A DNA stretch of 41,153 nt, from the NCBI GenBank assembly GCA_904420145.1, contig CAJFUI010000082.1:1-41153 (forward strand). Reading direction: 5' to 3'. The stretch is from an uncultured Oscillospiraceae bacterium (GTDB lineage: Bacteria; Bacillota; Clostridia; Oscillospirales; Oscillospiraceae). The notes under the pieces were generated by a model, which was not told the origin of the DNA, ran no database searches, and was given only the letters and a program-made list of their open reading frames with translations. Positions 30,512-39,234 of the stretch are shown here, in pieces. Every line of letters starts with the position of its first letter. The stretch's first letter is position 1. A program made the position numbers and the translations under genes.

Positions 30512-33280
30512 ATGGAAAACCACACCAACGGACGCAGAGTGGAGCACTCCTCCCCTGCCCCCCAGCGCAAACGGAGCGCCAAAAGGAAGCGGAGCGGAAA
30601 GCAGATCGCCGGCACGATTCTGAAAGTCTTCGGCACCCTGTGCCTGGTGGGCGTGCTGACCATCGGCATCTTCGTCTGGATCTTTATGACCTATGTCAGG
30701 ACCTCTCTGGCCCCGGAGCTGGAGGTGGATTTGGACAGCTTCACCATGAACCTCTCCTCCACCATCCTCTATCAGGACAGCGACGGCAACTGGCAGGAGC
30801 TGGAGGCCCTCTACGGCGATGAAAACCGCATCTGGGTGGACCTGGAGGATATTCCCCAGTACGCCATTGACGCGGCCATCGCCATCGAGGATGAGCGCTT
30901 TGAGACTCACCACGGCGTGGACTGGAAGCGCACCGCCGGCGCAGTAGTCTACATGTTCTTCGGCATGGAGAACACCTTCGGCGGCTCCACCATCACCCAG
31001 CAGGTCATCAAAAACTTGACGGAGTACAATGACAACACCGTCAAGCGCAAGGTCACCGAGATCTTCCGTGCCCTGGAGCTGGAGAAGAACTACTCCAAGG
31101 ACGATATTATGGAGGTCTACCTCAACAAGGTGTACTTCGGCAGCCACGCCTACGGCATCGGCGCGGCGGCCAAGACCTACTTCGGCAAGGAGGCCAAGGA
31201 TCTGACCCTGGCCGAGTGCGCCAGCATCATCGCCATCACCAACAACCCATCCATCTACGGCCCCCTGTACGATATGTCCTATCCCCACGACACCGGGGAG
31301 GTAGATGCCGACGGCAACCCCATCTATGTGGAGTGGACCACCGTCCAGTTCAACAAGTACCGGCAGGAGCTGGTCCTTGACAAGATGCTGGAGCTGGGTA
31401 AGATCACCCAGGAGGAGCACGACGCGGCCGTAGCCGAGGAGCTGATCTTCGTGGGTACCCCGGAGTATGAGGCCCTCCATGACGAGGACGGGACTGCCGA
31501 CGGGGAGAACGGCACGGACGAGGAGACCGCCTCCTCTTCCTCCAGTCAGGTCTGGTCCTACTTTGTGGACATGGTGTTCGAGGATGTGCGCCGGGATCTG
31601 ATGGAGAAATACGGCTGGTCCAATGAGACCGCCGTGGACCTGCTCTACAACGCGGGCTACACCATCTACGCCACCATCGACCCGGAGATTCAGGCCATCG
31701 CTGAGAGCGTCTATGAGGACGTGTCCAACTTGGATGTCCAAAACTCCAAAGGCGACCAGCTCCAGTCCGCCATCACCATCATGGACCCCTATACAGGGGA
31801 TATTTTGGCCACGGTGGGCGGCATAGGGGAGAAGACGGGCAACCGTGTGGGCAGCTACGCCACTGCGAGACGTCCCTGCGGCTCGGCCATCAAGCCTGTC
31901 TCCGTCTATGCGCCGGCCATTGAAAACGGCGTCATCACCCCGGCGGACGTCTACGACGACTACCCCGTCAGTCTCAACAACTACGGAACCGGCGGTTACC
32001 CCAAGAACTCCCCTACGCGATACCGGGGGCTGATGACCATCGACAGGGCGGTCCGTCTCTCCTCCAACACCGTGGCTGTCCGGGTGCTGCGGGAACTGAG
32101 CTTTGCGGCCTCCTATGACTTTATGGTCAACAACCTTGGCTTCGAGCTGGACTCCGCTGATCTGGCGGAGGCGCCGCTGGCCATGGGCGGGTTGACCTAC
32201 GGTGTCACCACCGTGGAGATGGCCGCCGCCTTCTCCGCCTTCGCCAACGACGGCATCTACAACGAGCCCCGCTCCTATACCCAGGTGCTGGATGCCGACG
32301 GCAATGTGCTCTTAGACAACACCGACAGCTCCTCCCGCTCCTGGGTGGCCATGAAGGAGACTACCGCCTACCAGATCAACCAAATGCTCAAGGGCGTGGT
32401 CTCCAGCGGCACCGGCACTGCCGCCCGGATCAGCGGCATGACCGTGGCCGGCAAAACCGGTACCACCAGCAACAACTATGACCGCTATTTTGTGGGATAC
32501 ACCCCCTACTACTGTGCGGCCGTCTGGGTAGGCTACGGCTACAACTCCTATATCAGCTACAGCGGAAGCAATCCAGCGGCTGTCATGTGGCAGAAGGTCA
32601 TGAGTCAGGTCCACGAGGGACTGGAGAACAAGGACTTCCATACCCCCAGCGGCGGTCTGACCAGCGTCCGGGTCTGCACGGCCAGCGGGCTGCTGGCCGG
32701 GGCGGGCTGTACCAGCACCCAGTCGGTGCAGGTGGTCTCCGGCAGCGCTCCCACAGAGACCTGTGCCATCCATCAGACCGTGGAAATCTGCACGGAGAGC
32801 GGTATGCTGGCCACGGAGAACTGCCCGGCGGAGACCCGGGAAGCTCGCAGCTATATCGCCTACGACCGGGAGAACCTGATTATCCCTGATGGCACCACCA
32901 CCGTGGATCCCGAAACCGGGGAGACCATCGTCAACGGCACTCCTATTTTAGCCGAGGACAACGACTCTCTGCTGCAGACCATCATGGCTAAGGGTCCCTG
33001 TACGGTCCACACCACTCCGGTGGATGACCCCAACAATCCTGACACCCCGGAGGGCGAGGACCCCAACAATCCGGATGATGGGGATCCCAGCAATCCGGAC
33101 AATCCCGACGATCCGAATGCTCCGGATAATCCGGATCATCCCGACACCCCCGATCCGGACGACCCCAACAACCCCAGCGAGCCGGATTCCGGATCCGGAC
33201 AGCCCACCGAGCCGGAGACGCCTACGGAACCAACTGAGGCAAACGACCTATCCGACTGGCTCAACCAACTGCTTGAATAG
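30512..33280 (+). CDS. Class A penicillin-binding protein (PBP1A-type)
   Basis: 922 residues from the ATG at 30512 (AAAGGAGG upstream). Basic cytoplasmic tail, one membrane helix (about 36-60), glycosyltransferase domain with AIEDERFETHHG (catalytic Glu about 126), GGSTITQQ and ALELEKNYSKDDIMEVYLNKVYFG. The transpeptidase has S458 in GSAIK, SSN, and K648 in GKTGT. It polymerises and cross-links peptidoglycan. The last about 85 residues are a repeat of Asp, Pro and Asn (DPNNP, NPDNPDD), encoded by near-repeated DNA, an extended outside tail whose length may vary between strains. Confidence 0.9.
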   Translation: MENHTNGRRVEHSSPAPQRKRSAKRKRSGKQIAGTILKVFGTLCLVGVLTIGIFVWIFMTYVRTSLAPELEVDLDSFTMNLSSTILYQDSDGNWQELEALYGDENRIWVDLEDIPQYAIDAAIAIEDERFETHHGVDWKRTAGAVVYMFFGMENTFGGSTITQQVIKNLTEYNDNTVKRKVTEIFRALELEKNYSKDDIMEVYLNKVYFGSHAYGIGAAAKTYFGKEAKDLTLAECASIIAITNNPSIYGPLYDMSYPHDTGEVDADGNPIYVEWTTVQFNKYRQELVLDKMLELGKITQEEHDAAVAEELIFVGTPEYEALHDEDGTADGENGTDEETASSSSSQVWSYFVDMVFEDVRRDLMEKYGWSNETAVDLLYNAGYTIYATIDPEIQAIAESVYEDVSNLDVQNSKGDQLQSAITIMDPYTGDILATVGGIGEKTGNRVGSYATARRPCGSAIKPVSVYAPAIENGVITPADVYDDYPVSLNNYGTGGYPKNSPTRYRGLMTIDRAVRLSSNTVAVRVLRELSFAASYDFMVNNLGFELDSADLAEAPLAMGGLTYGVTTVEMAAAFSAFANDGIYNEPRSYTQVLDADGNVLLDNTDSSSRSWVAMKETTAYQINQMLKGVVSSGTGTAARISGMTVAGKTGTTSNNYDRYFVGYTPYYCAAVWVGYGYNSYISYSGSNPAAVMWQKVMSQVHEGLENKDFHTPSGGLTSVRVCTASGLLAGAGCTSTQSVQVVSGSAPTETCAIHQTVEICTESGMLATENCPAETREARSYIAYDRENLIIPDGTTTVDPETGETIVNGTPILAEDNDSLLQTIMAKGPCTVHTTPVDDPNNPDTPEGEDPNNPDDGDPSNPDNPDDPNAPDNPDHPDTPDPDDPNNPSEPDSGSGQPTEPETPTEPTEANDLSDWLNQLLE

Positions 33281-33294
33281 CGGCATTCTCTTTG

Positions 33295-33325
33295 AACCGC
33301 CTCTCCCCAGCGGGAGAGGCGGTTT
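33295..33325 (+). terminator. Terminator-like hairpin after the PBP gene
   Basis: AACCGCCTCTCCC pairs perfectly with GGGAGAGGCGGTT around CAGC and is followed by TTGCC. The T-run is short. The rest of the 297-base gap holds the next promoter. Confidence 0.6.
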
Positions 33326-33370
33326 GCCTGCCCGCGGCGGACTTTTTACACTTTATCCATAACTTTTTCC

Positions 33371-33399
33371 TTGCAGTTTCAGCCATTATACGGTATACT
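33371..33399 (+). promoter_or_regulatory. Promoter of the parvulin-foldase gene
   Basis: TTGCAG (33371-33376), a 17-base spacer and TATACT (33394-33399). A leader of about 170 bases follows before the start codon; I see no riboswitch in it. Confidence 0.6.
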
Positions 33400-33577
33400 A
33401 TTCTGGTGTTTTGGAAAAACTTTTCAAATTACTGTTTGAGATCTTTCCTCAGCTCTCTCAGACAGATGGCCGCGGAACAAAGCGCGGCTGAAAGCCTGCG
33501 CAGTCCTCTTTCCGGCTCTGCGGGCGGGAGCGGCCATTTGCCGCTTTTACAGTTCACTTGAAAGGATTTGGATCATC

Positions 33578-35128
33578 ATGAGTGCATCGAGAGAACGAAA
33601 GAAGCGTCAGGAGTTTCTTGCCAGCGGCGGCGTGGATAAGAAGGCCGCCCGTGAGGCGGAGCGCAAAAAGGCCGAGCGGAAGAGCACCATCCTCTATTCC
33701 ACCATCGCCGTCCTTTTTGTAGCGATTGCCGCTTTCCTGCTGGTCTACAACAGCGGCATCCTCCAGCGTAAGGCCACCGCAGTCACCATTGACGGCGTGC
33801 GTTACACTGCGGAGGACATGGCGTTCTACTACTACGAGGCCTATGCCGGCTTCTATGACGAGCTTGTCAGCAACTTCGGCACCTACGGCCCCTCTATGGT
33901 GGGCCTGGACACCAGCACCTCCCTCAAATCCCAGAACGCCTTCAACAGCACCGAGGAGGACGCCCAGACCTGGGACGAGTATTTCAAGGAGCAGGCGGTG
34001 GAGAGCCTGCGCTTCATGACGGCTATGAAGGCGGCTGCCGATGAGGCTAACTATACCATCGATGAGGAGGATCAGGCCTATATTGACCGCCGCATCGAGG
34101 AGGCAAAAACCGGCGCTACTGCCAGCGGCCTCTCCTATGGCGACTATCTGACCCGCCTCTACGGCTCTCTGATGACCACGAGCTGCTTCGAGTCCAATTT
34201 GGAGGACTATACCTTAGCCACCTCCTATGCCCTCGCCTACAATGACTCCCTCACCTATACCGAGGAGGAGGTCAACGCCCAGTACGAGTCCGACCCCAAC
34301 AGCTATGACACCGTGTCCTATATCCGGCTGGCTGTCAACGGCTCCGCCCCCTCCACTACCGACGAGGAGGGCAACACCGTCGAGCCTACGGAGGAGGAGA
34401 CCGCCGCTGCTTGGGCCGAGGCGCAGGAGACTGCCCAGGCCCTGCTGGACGCCTATGAGGCGGGAGAGGATCTGGAGCAGGCGGTGGAGGAATATGATAA
34501 CGCCACCTATCTGCTGGAGGACAACGGCACCTACAGCACCACCGACTATGTGGCATGGTGCTACGAGGACGGCCGCACCGCTGGCGACGCCGAGATCTTT
34601 GAGAACGAGGACAGCCACTACTGCTACGTGGTCATCTTCAACGACCGCTTCCGGGACGACACCAAGACAGTAGATGTCCGCCACATCCTCATCAATGAGG
34701 AAAACTTCCCCGATATGGATGCGGAGGATGTCACCGACGAGCAGATGCTGGAACTGGCTGAGGAGGTTCTCGCCTCCTGGGACGGCACCGAGGATGGCTT
34801 TGCCCAGCTGGCCATGGAGTACTCCCATGACAACGAGTCCAACGTTGCCGGCGGCGGCCTGTACACCAACGTCTACCAGGGTCAGATGGTGGACAGCTTC
34901 AATGACTGGATTTTTGACGACGCCCGCCAGAGCGGCGACACCGGCATTGTCCAGACGGATTACGGCTACCACATCATCTACTTTATCGGGGACAAGCCCC
35001 CCCGCTGGTACAACAACGCTGAGAGTGCCCTGCGTTCCGAGGACTACAACGCTTGGGAATCCGCCCTGCTGGAGGAGATCGGCGAGGCCACCATTGACGA
35101 AAAGGGCATGAACTACGTGGGCTTCTGA
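33578..35128 (+). CDS. Membrane-anchored parvulin peptidyl-prolyl isomerase (PrsA/SurA-like)
   Basis: 516 residues. A charged cytoplasmic start (KKAAREAERKKAERK), one membrane helix (about 37-58) without a lipobox, a SurA-N-like helical domain, then an acidic linker and a parvulin domain (about 365-485): VDVRHILI, FAQLAMEYSHDNESNVAGGGLY, GDTGIVQTDYGYHIIYF. It helps secreted proteins, such as PBPs, to fold outside the membrane. The gene follows the class A PBP. Being a transmembrane rather than lipid-anchored form distinguishes it from Bacillus PrsA. Confidence 0.85.
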   Translation: MSASRERKKRQEFLASGGVDKKAAREAERKKAERKSTILYSTIAVLFVAIAAFLLVYNSGILQRKATAVTIDGVRYTAEDMAFYYYEAYAGFYDELVSNFGTYGPSMVGLDTSTSLKSQNAFNSTEEDAQTWDEYFKEQAVESLRFMTAMKAAADEANYTIDEEDQAYIDRRIEEAKTGATASGLSYGDYLTRLYGSLMTTSCFESNLEDYTLATSYALAYNDSLTYTEEEVNAQYESDPNSYDTVSYIRLAVNGSAPSTTDEEGNTVEPTEEETAAAWAEAQETAQALLDAYEAGEDLEQAVEEYDNATYLLEDNGTYSTTDYVAWCYEDGRTAGDAEIFENEDSHYCYVVIFNDRFRDDTKTVDVRHILINEENFPDMDAEDVTDEQMLELAEEVLASWDGTEDGFAQLAMEYSHDNESNVAGGGLYTNVYQGQMVDSFNDWIFDDARQSGDTGIVQTDYGYHIIYFIGDKPPRWYNNAESALRSEDYNAWESALLEEIGEATIDEKGMNYVGF

Positions 35129-35146
35129 TTGTCAGAAAAGGAAATC

Positions 35147-35180
35147 GAGCCGGCCTCGCTGCTGTGAGGCCGGCTCTTTT
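35147..35180 (+). terminator. Rho-independent terminator
   Basis: GAGCCGGCCTC (35147-35157) pairs with GAGGCCGGCTC (35166-35176), followed by TTTT. It separates the foldase gene from tcdA, only 14 bases before the tcdA start. Confidence 0.8.
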
Positions 35181-35193
35181 GGAGTAAGAGGCT

Positions 35194-35934
35194 ATGGAAG
35201 AGCAGTTTATCCGAAATGAGATGATTTTAGGCCCCGCCGCCATGGAGCGCCTTGCCGCCGCCCACGTCTGCGTGGTGGGCTTAGGCGGCGTAGGCAGCTA
35301 CGCGGTGGAGGCTCTGGTCCGCGCTGGGGTAGGGGCGCTGACCCTGGTGGACGAGGACGTCTACACCCTGAGCAACCTCAACCGGCAACTGGGCGCCCTC
35401 CACTCCACCGTCGGCCATCCCAAGGCGGAGGTTCTGGCCCGGCGGGTATTGGATATCAACCCCGCCTGCCGCGTCCGCCCCATCCACGGCCGCTACGACG
35501 CCGCCCACCGGGAGGATTTTTTCGGCCCCTATGACTATATCGCCGACTGCATCGACCTGGTCTCCTGCAAGATCGATCTGATCCTCTCCGCCATAGAGCG
35601 GCAGATCCCCATTCTCTCTGCCCTCGGCACCGGAAACAAGCTCAATCCCGCCCTGTTGGAGGTGACCGACCTGTCTAAAACCAAGGGCTGCCCCTTGGCC
35701 CGGGTCATGCGCCGGGAATTGGGCCGCCGGGGCATACGGCACCTGAAGGTGGTCTACAGCAGCGAGGAGAGCGCCCCCACGCTCCAGCTGGAGACGCCCC
35801 CTCCCGGCCGGCGCAGCGTCCCCGCCAGCGTGCCCTGGGTCCCCTCTGTGGCCGGACTCCTTATGGGCGGCGCCATCGTTATGGACCTGATCGGAAGTCG
35901 TCAGCCGGACGAAACGCCTCCCCTTCAGCCATAG
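35194..35934 (+). CDS. tcdA: tRNA threonylcarbamoyladenosine dehydratase (E1-like)
   Basis: 246 residues of the ThiF/MoeB/HesA fold: ATP-binding VVGLGGVGSYAVEALVRAGVGALTLVDEDVYTLSNLNRQ, then ADCIDLVSCKIDL and ALGTGNKLNP. SKTKGCPLARVMRRELGRRGI is typical for TcdA/CsdL, which cyclises t6A to ct6A in tRNA position 37. The length is as expected. No CsdA/CsdE sulphur partner lies nearby. The ATG has AAGAGG rather than a perfect ribosome site. Confidence 0.9.
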   Translation: MEEQFIRNEMILGPAAMERLAAAHVCVVGLGGVGSYAVEALVRAGVGALTLVDEDVYTLSNLNRQLGALHSTVGHPKAEVLARRVLDINPACRVRPIHGRYDAAHREDFFGPYDYIADCIDLVSCKIDLILSAIERQIPILSALGTGNKLNPALLEVTDLSKTKGCPLARVMRRELGRRGIRHLKVVYSSEESAPTLQLETPPPGRRSVPASVPWVPSVAGLLMGGAIVMDLIGSRQPDETPPLQP

Positions 35935-36007
35935 GCGCGCCCTAAAAAACAAAGGAGGAGCGGCGGTCCGCGCCTCTCCTTCCCCTGCTTTTTATCAATA
36001 GGACCTG

Positions 36008-36484
36008 TCACAAAATCTTCTCCATCCCGATCTTCTGGACTGAAAGGCCCACCTTCTCATAAAATGCCAAGGCCCCCTTGTTGTCGGCCCAGACGTTGAG
36101 GGTCAGGTTGTAGCACCCCTGCTCCTTCGCATAGCTGAGGACATATGCATAGAGGGCCTGCCCGATATGGGCTCCCCGGGCATCCTCGTCCACGCACAGA
36201 TCGTCGATGTAGAGGGTCTTGATGTCCGTCATATTGTTGTGATGTACATACTGCTGGTGGATGCAGAAGGCATAGCCCACCACGCGGCCCTCCCGCTCCG
36301 CCACAAAGACCGGCGTCCGGTCCTCGGCGATAATGGCCCGGAGTTCCTCGTCCGTGTACTTTTTCGCGCCGGCCTTGAACAGATCCGGCCGCGCGTCGCT
36401 GTGGACCTTATGGACCTCATAGAGCAGCTTGTTAATCGCCGGCAGGTCGCTGTCCCTGGCGCGGCGTATGGTCAATTCCCCCAT
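36008..36484 (-). CDS. GNAT-family N-acetyltransferase
   Basis: 158 residues from the ATG at 36482-36484 (AAAGGAG upstream); the upstream extension lacks a start signal. The core is complete: TLYIDDLCVDEDARGAHIGQALYAYVLSYAKEQGC (motif A) and NKGALAFYEKVGL (motif B). The pattern IRRARDSDLPAINKLLYEV and HHNNMTDIKTLYIDDLCV resembles acetyltransferases acting on small amines or peptides, but the substrate is unknown. Confidence 0.85.
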   Translation of the reverse strand: MGELTIRRARDSDLPAINKLLYEVHKVHSDARPDLFKAGAKKYTDEELRAIIAEDRTPVFVAEREGRVVGYAFCIHQQYVHHNNMTDIKTLYIDDLCVDEDARGAHIGQALYAYVLSYAKEQGCYNLTLNVWADNKGALAFYEKVGLSVQKIGMEKIL

Positions 36485-36588
36485 ATCTGGCGTGTCTCCT
36501 TTTTCCTTTGCTGTTGTCTCATTATAGCATGTGTGTCCCTGTTTTTCAACCGAGCCTGAACAGAGGCTGTAAGGGAGGATAACCACCT

Positions 36589-37284
36589 ATGATTTTAACA
36601 GGAACCTTAGTCAACGCCCTTGGTATCCTTGTGGGCGGCGGCGTCGGCCTCATTCTCCACCGACTGATGCAGCGGGGCATCCCTGAGCGCTTCGGCGATC
36701 TGGTCATGAAGGGGATCGGTCTCTGCACCGTCTACATCGCCTTTGAACACCTCTTGGACGGCAGCAAAACCATGGTTACCATCCTATCCATGGTCCTGGG
36801 CGCACTCCTTGGCGAGTGGCTGGATTTGGATGGGAAGCTGCAGCGTCTCAGCCTTGCCGTAGAGAAAAAAATGGCCAAGGGCAGCAGCGGAAGCTTCGCG
36901 GAGGGCTTCCTCTCCGCCACCCTCCTTTTCTGCGTAGGCACCATGGCTGTCACCGGCTCCCTCGAGTCGGGACTCAGCAACGAACATTCCATTCTCTTCG
37001 CCAAAGCCGCCATGGACAGCGTCATCGCCCTGATCTTTGCCTCCTCCCTCGGCGTAGGGGTTCTCTTCTCCTCTGTCTCCATCTTTCTCTATCAGGGCAC
37101 CATCACCCTGTTGGCCTCTGTGGCCAAGCCCTTCCTGGGGGACGCGGTGATCGCCGAGATGAACACGGTGGGCTCCCTTTTGCTCTTCGCCCTGTCCCTT
37201 GATATGATGGGGATTCAAAAGATGAAGCTGATGAACTTCCTCCCTGCGATCTTCCTGCCCATCCTCCTCTTCCGTTTTATGTAA
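36589..37284 (+). CDS. DUF554 integral membrane protein
   Basis: 231 residues with six to seven hydrophobic helices. MILTGTLVNALGILVGGGVGLIL and ILSMVLGALLGEWLDLD, CVGTMAVTGSLESGLSNEHSILFAKAAMDSVIAL are the signature of DUF554 (YdfK/YqgA), an inner-membrane family suspected to be a transporter. Function unknown. GGGAGG precedes the ATG. It ends at a strong terminator. Confidence 0.9.
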   Translation: MILTGTLVNALGILVGGGVGLILHRLMQRGIPERFGDLVMKGIGLCTVYIAFEHLLDGSKTMVTILSMVLGALLGEWLDLDGKLQRLSLAVEKKMAKGSSGSFAEGFLSATLLFCVGTMAVTGSLESGLSNEHSILFAKAAMDSVIALIFASSLGVGVLFSSVSIFLYQGTITLLASVAKPFLGDAVIAEMNTVGSLLLFALSLDMMGIQKMKLMNFLPAIFLPILLFRFM

Positions 37285-37299
37285 ACTTCATAGACAAGA

Positions 37300-37338
37300 A
37301 ACAGCGCCTGCTTTCAATAAGCAGGCGCTGTTCCTTTT
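37300..37338. terminator. Terminator between convergent genes
   Basis: AACAGCGCCTGCTT (37300-37313) pairs perfectly with AAGCAGGCGCTGTT (37319-37332), followed by CCTTTTCC. It probably serves DUF554 and, less well, the opposing DUF4179 gene. Confidence 0.75.
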
Positions 37339-37341
37339 CCG

Positions 37342-38355
37342 CTATTTTACGGGAATTTCCGTCTCTCCGATCCGCAGGGCCGCCACGTCCTCCACGTCGA
37401 TAGGCGCCGGCCACTGGTGGGAGCAGTACCATAGGCCGTCGGACCGGCGGGAGCCGCCGCTGCCGGTGGAGCGGACCTCCGTGCCGTCAGACAGGATGGC
37501 CGTGGCCCACAGGCTCCCCACGCCGTCGCTGTCCGACAGGAAGGACACGCCGGTGGCGGTCAGGGACAGATCCCAGAGGGTGACCTTGCTGTACTCCATC
37601 TCCACCGCCTCGCCCTCCAAGAGCTCCCCAGCCACCGTAAAAGGTCCGGCCAAGGCGATCTCCGGGGACAGGCTCTCCACCGTCAGGGGGACGGAGAAGG
37701 ACCAAGTTCCGGGGCAAAGAATCTCATTCTCGCCCGCCCCGCTTTGGAACCGGCTCAGGTCCTTGAAGACCAACTCCAAGGTGTAGCCCCCGTCGGTGAG
37801 CTGGTTGCGGCTGGGGATGATGGCGGAGTAGTCCAGCAGCATCTGCACCGCGCCGCTCTCCGTCACACCGATGCTGCCCACGCTGTAGCTGGCTCCCGCG
37901 TATTCCCCCTCTGCCGGGTCCGGGGTGATCTCTACATACCCCTCATCGAAGGTGTACTTCTCATCCCCATCAAAGTCCAGCCCCTTGGCCTCCAGCAGCA
38001 CCCACAGGTTGTCGCTGCCCACGGTAATGCTGTCCACGGTGACAGTGACGCCGTTATCTGTGGCGCTCTGCCCCACCTGTTGGGTCAGGCTGTCGATCAG
38101 CAGGGCTTGGTTCTCGCTGATCTCGCCTCCGGTCCGCTCCCCCCACTGCTGGGCAAACCAGCTGCGCAGGCCGGGGCTCACCGCCACCGCCAAGGCGGAG
38201 GTGGCAAGGATCACCGCTAATACCGCCGCCGCCAGTCCCACTGCGGGTAAATTTCTCCGGCGGGTATGGTTTTGTTCTCTCATATGCAGAATTTCCTCCT
38301 TTCGTCTCTCGGAGGTCCGCACCTCTTCAAAAGTCTCCCGATATAACTTTCTCAT
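37342..38355 (-). CDS. DUF4179-type membrane protein, probable anti-sigma partner
   Basis: 337 residues. A charged N-terminal helix (MRKLYRETFEEVRTSERRKEEIL), one membrane helix (about 38-60) and a beta-rich outside domain (SWFAQQWGE, ITVGSDNLWVLLEAKG, GYTLELVFKDLSRFQ). This is the DUF4179 arrangement seen behind ECF sigma genes in Clostridia. It starts three bases after the sigma gene, so the two are co-transcribed. It likely holds the sigma factor at the membrane. Confidence 0.75.
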   Translation of the reverse strand: MRKLYRETFEEVRTSERRKEEILHMREQNHTRRRNLPAVGLAAAVLAVILATSALAVAVSPGLRSWFAQQWGERTGGEISENQALLIDSLTQQVGQSATDNGVTVTVDSITVGSDNLWVLLEAKGLDFDGDEKYTFDEGYVEITPDPAEGEYAGASYSVGSIGVTESGAVQMLLDYSAIIPSRNQLTDGGYTLELVFKDLSRFQSGAGENEILCPGTWSFSVPLTVESLSPEIALAGPFTVAGELLEGEAVEMEYSKVTLWDLSLTATGVSFLSDSDGVGSLWATAILSDGTEVRSTGSGGSRRSDGLWYCSHQWPAPIDVEDVAALRIGETEIPVK

Positions 38356-38358
38356 GGC

Positions 38359-38829
38359 TCATTCCTCCGTCAGCATCGCCTTCAGTTTTTCTCTGGCCCG
38401 GGACAGGCGGGTCTGCACCGTGGAGGGCTTGAGGCCCATCACATCGGCGATCTCCGCCACGGAGTAGTCCTCATAGTAGTAGAGATACAGCGGCAGGCGG
38501 TATTTGCGGGGCAGGGACATCACCGCGTCGTAGAGCTCCTGCCGCTCCGGCTGGGAGAAAGCGGGCTCCGGCCCCTCGTCCAGCGGGAGCGTCCGGGTGC
38601 GCCAAAAGGAGATGGCCAGCCGCCTGCACTCGTTGAGGGTCACATGGATAATCCAGTGGCGCAGGTGCTCCTCCCCGTCGAAGGCCGTGTCCGTGCGGCA
38701 CAGGCGCAGCATGGTGTTCTGCACCGCGTCCTCCGCGTCGGCGCAGCGGCCCAGGTAGTTGACAGCGATGCGGTAGGACATATCCATATACCGCTCCGCG
38801 GCCGCCGTAAATTCCTGATCTGTCAGCAT
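38359..38829 (-). CDS. ECF-type RNA polymerase sigma factor
   Basis: 156 residues. Region 2: RYMDMSYRIAVNYLGRCADAEDAVQNTMLRL; region 4: LPRKYRLPLYLYYYEDYSVAEIADVMGLKPSTVQTRLSRAREKLK. AGGAGT lies ten bases before the ATG, and a hairpin GTGAAAA/TTTTCAC (38844-38861) touches that site. No CGTC-type promoter was found upstream. It pairs with the DUF4179 protein. The signal is unknown. Confidence 0.9.
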   Translation of the reverse strand: MLTDQEFTAAAERYMDMSYRIAVNYLGRCADAEDAVQNTMLRLCRTDTAFDGEEHLRHWIIHVTLNECRRLAISFWRTRTLPLDEGPEPAFSQPERQELYDAVMSLPRKYRLPLYLYYYEDYSVAEIADVMGLKPSTVQTRLSRAREKLKAMLTEE

Positions 38830-38959
38830 AGAAAACTACTCCTGTGAAAAAGCCTTTTCACCTGTAATACCCGTGAGGGAGGCAAAATATCTCATAGGAA
38901 GAAAAAATTTTTTCCATATGTTTTCCAAAAGAGCATAGCAGAACCAGCCCGCAAGTGCA

Positions 38960-39226
38960 AGGAAACGCCGTCCAAATGGACGGCCCCCTGTCAGCTTGTC
39001 AAAAAACCTCGCAGCGTTCGCGTCCACAGGCGCGAAGAAAATGGAATCTGTTTTCCCCGGCGACACGCGCGTCGGGGGAAAACACTTCTCGGCCCGCAAA
39101 CGTGCAAACTGTCCGCTTTTTGCGGACAGTGCGTGCGCTGCGGCGGGCCGCGACCTGCCCGTCAAAAAAGGTTCTGCCTTTTTCGACGGCTGGAAGGGAG
39201 GGCCATCCAAATGGACGGCCCTCCCT
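38960..39226. repeat. Hairpin-dense intergenic element framed by a repeated palindrome
   Basis: Between the sigma gene and the LysE gene there is no coding sequence but at least six hairpins: 38967-38984 (GCCGTCC AAAT GGACGGC), 39017-39036 (TTCGCG/CGCGAA), 39050-39083 (13 pairs with a GG bulge), 39108-39130 (ACTGTCCGC/GCGGACAGT), within an outer GGCCCGC/GCGGGCC (39091-39149), 39159-39189 (12 of 13 pairs) and 39195-39226 (13 of 14 pairs). The first and last share the core TCCAAATGGACGGCC. The element could be a small mobile repeat or a structured RNA. The 38830-38960 part is AT-rich and holds only the sigma gene leader. Confidence 0.55.
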
Positions 39227-39234
39227 TACTGAAA

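Noticed and set aside
30275-31741. Long open frame of 488 codons on the minus strand opposite the class A PBP gene
   Set aside because: It is antisense to a clear PBP with intact motifs; its sequence is Val/Gly/His-rich without domain, a usual result of GC-rich codon use.
33400-33577. Riboswitch in the long leader of the parvulin gene
   Set aside because: No conserved riboswitch core was recognised and only weak pairing is visible.
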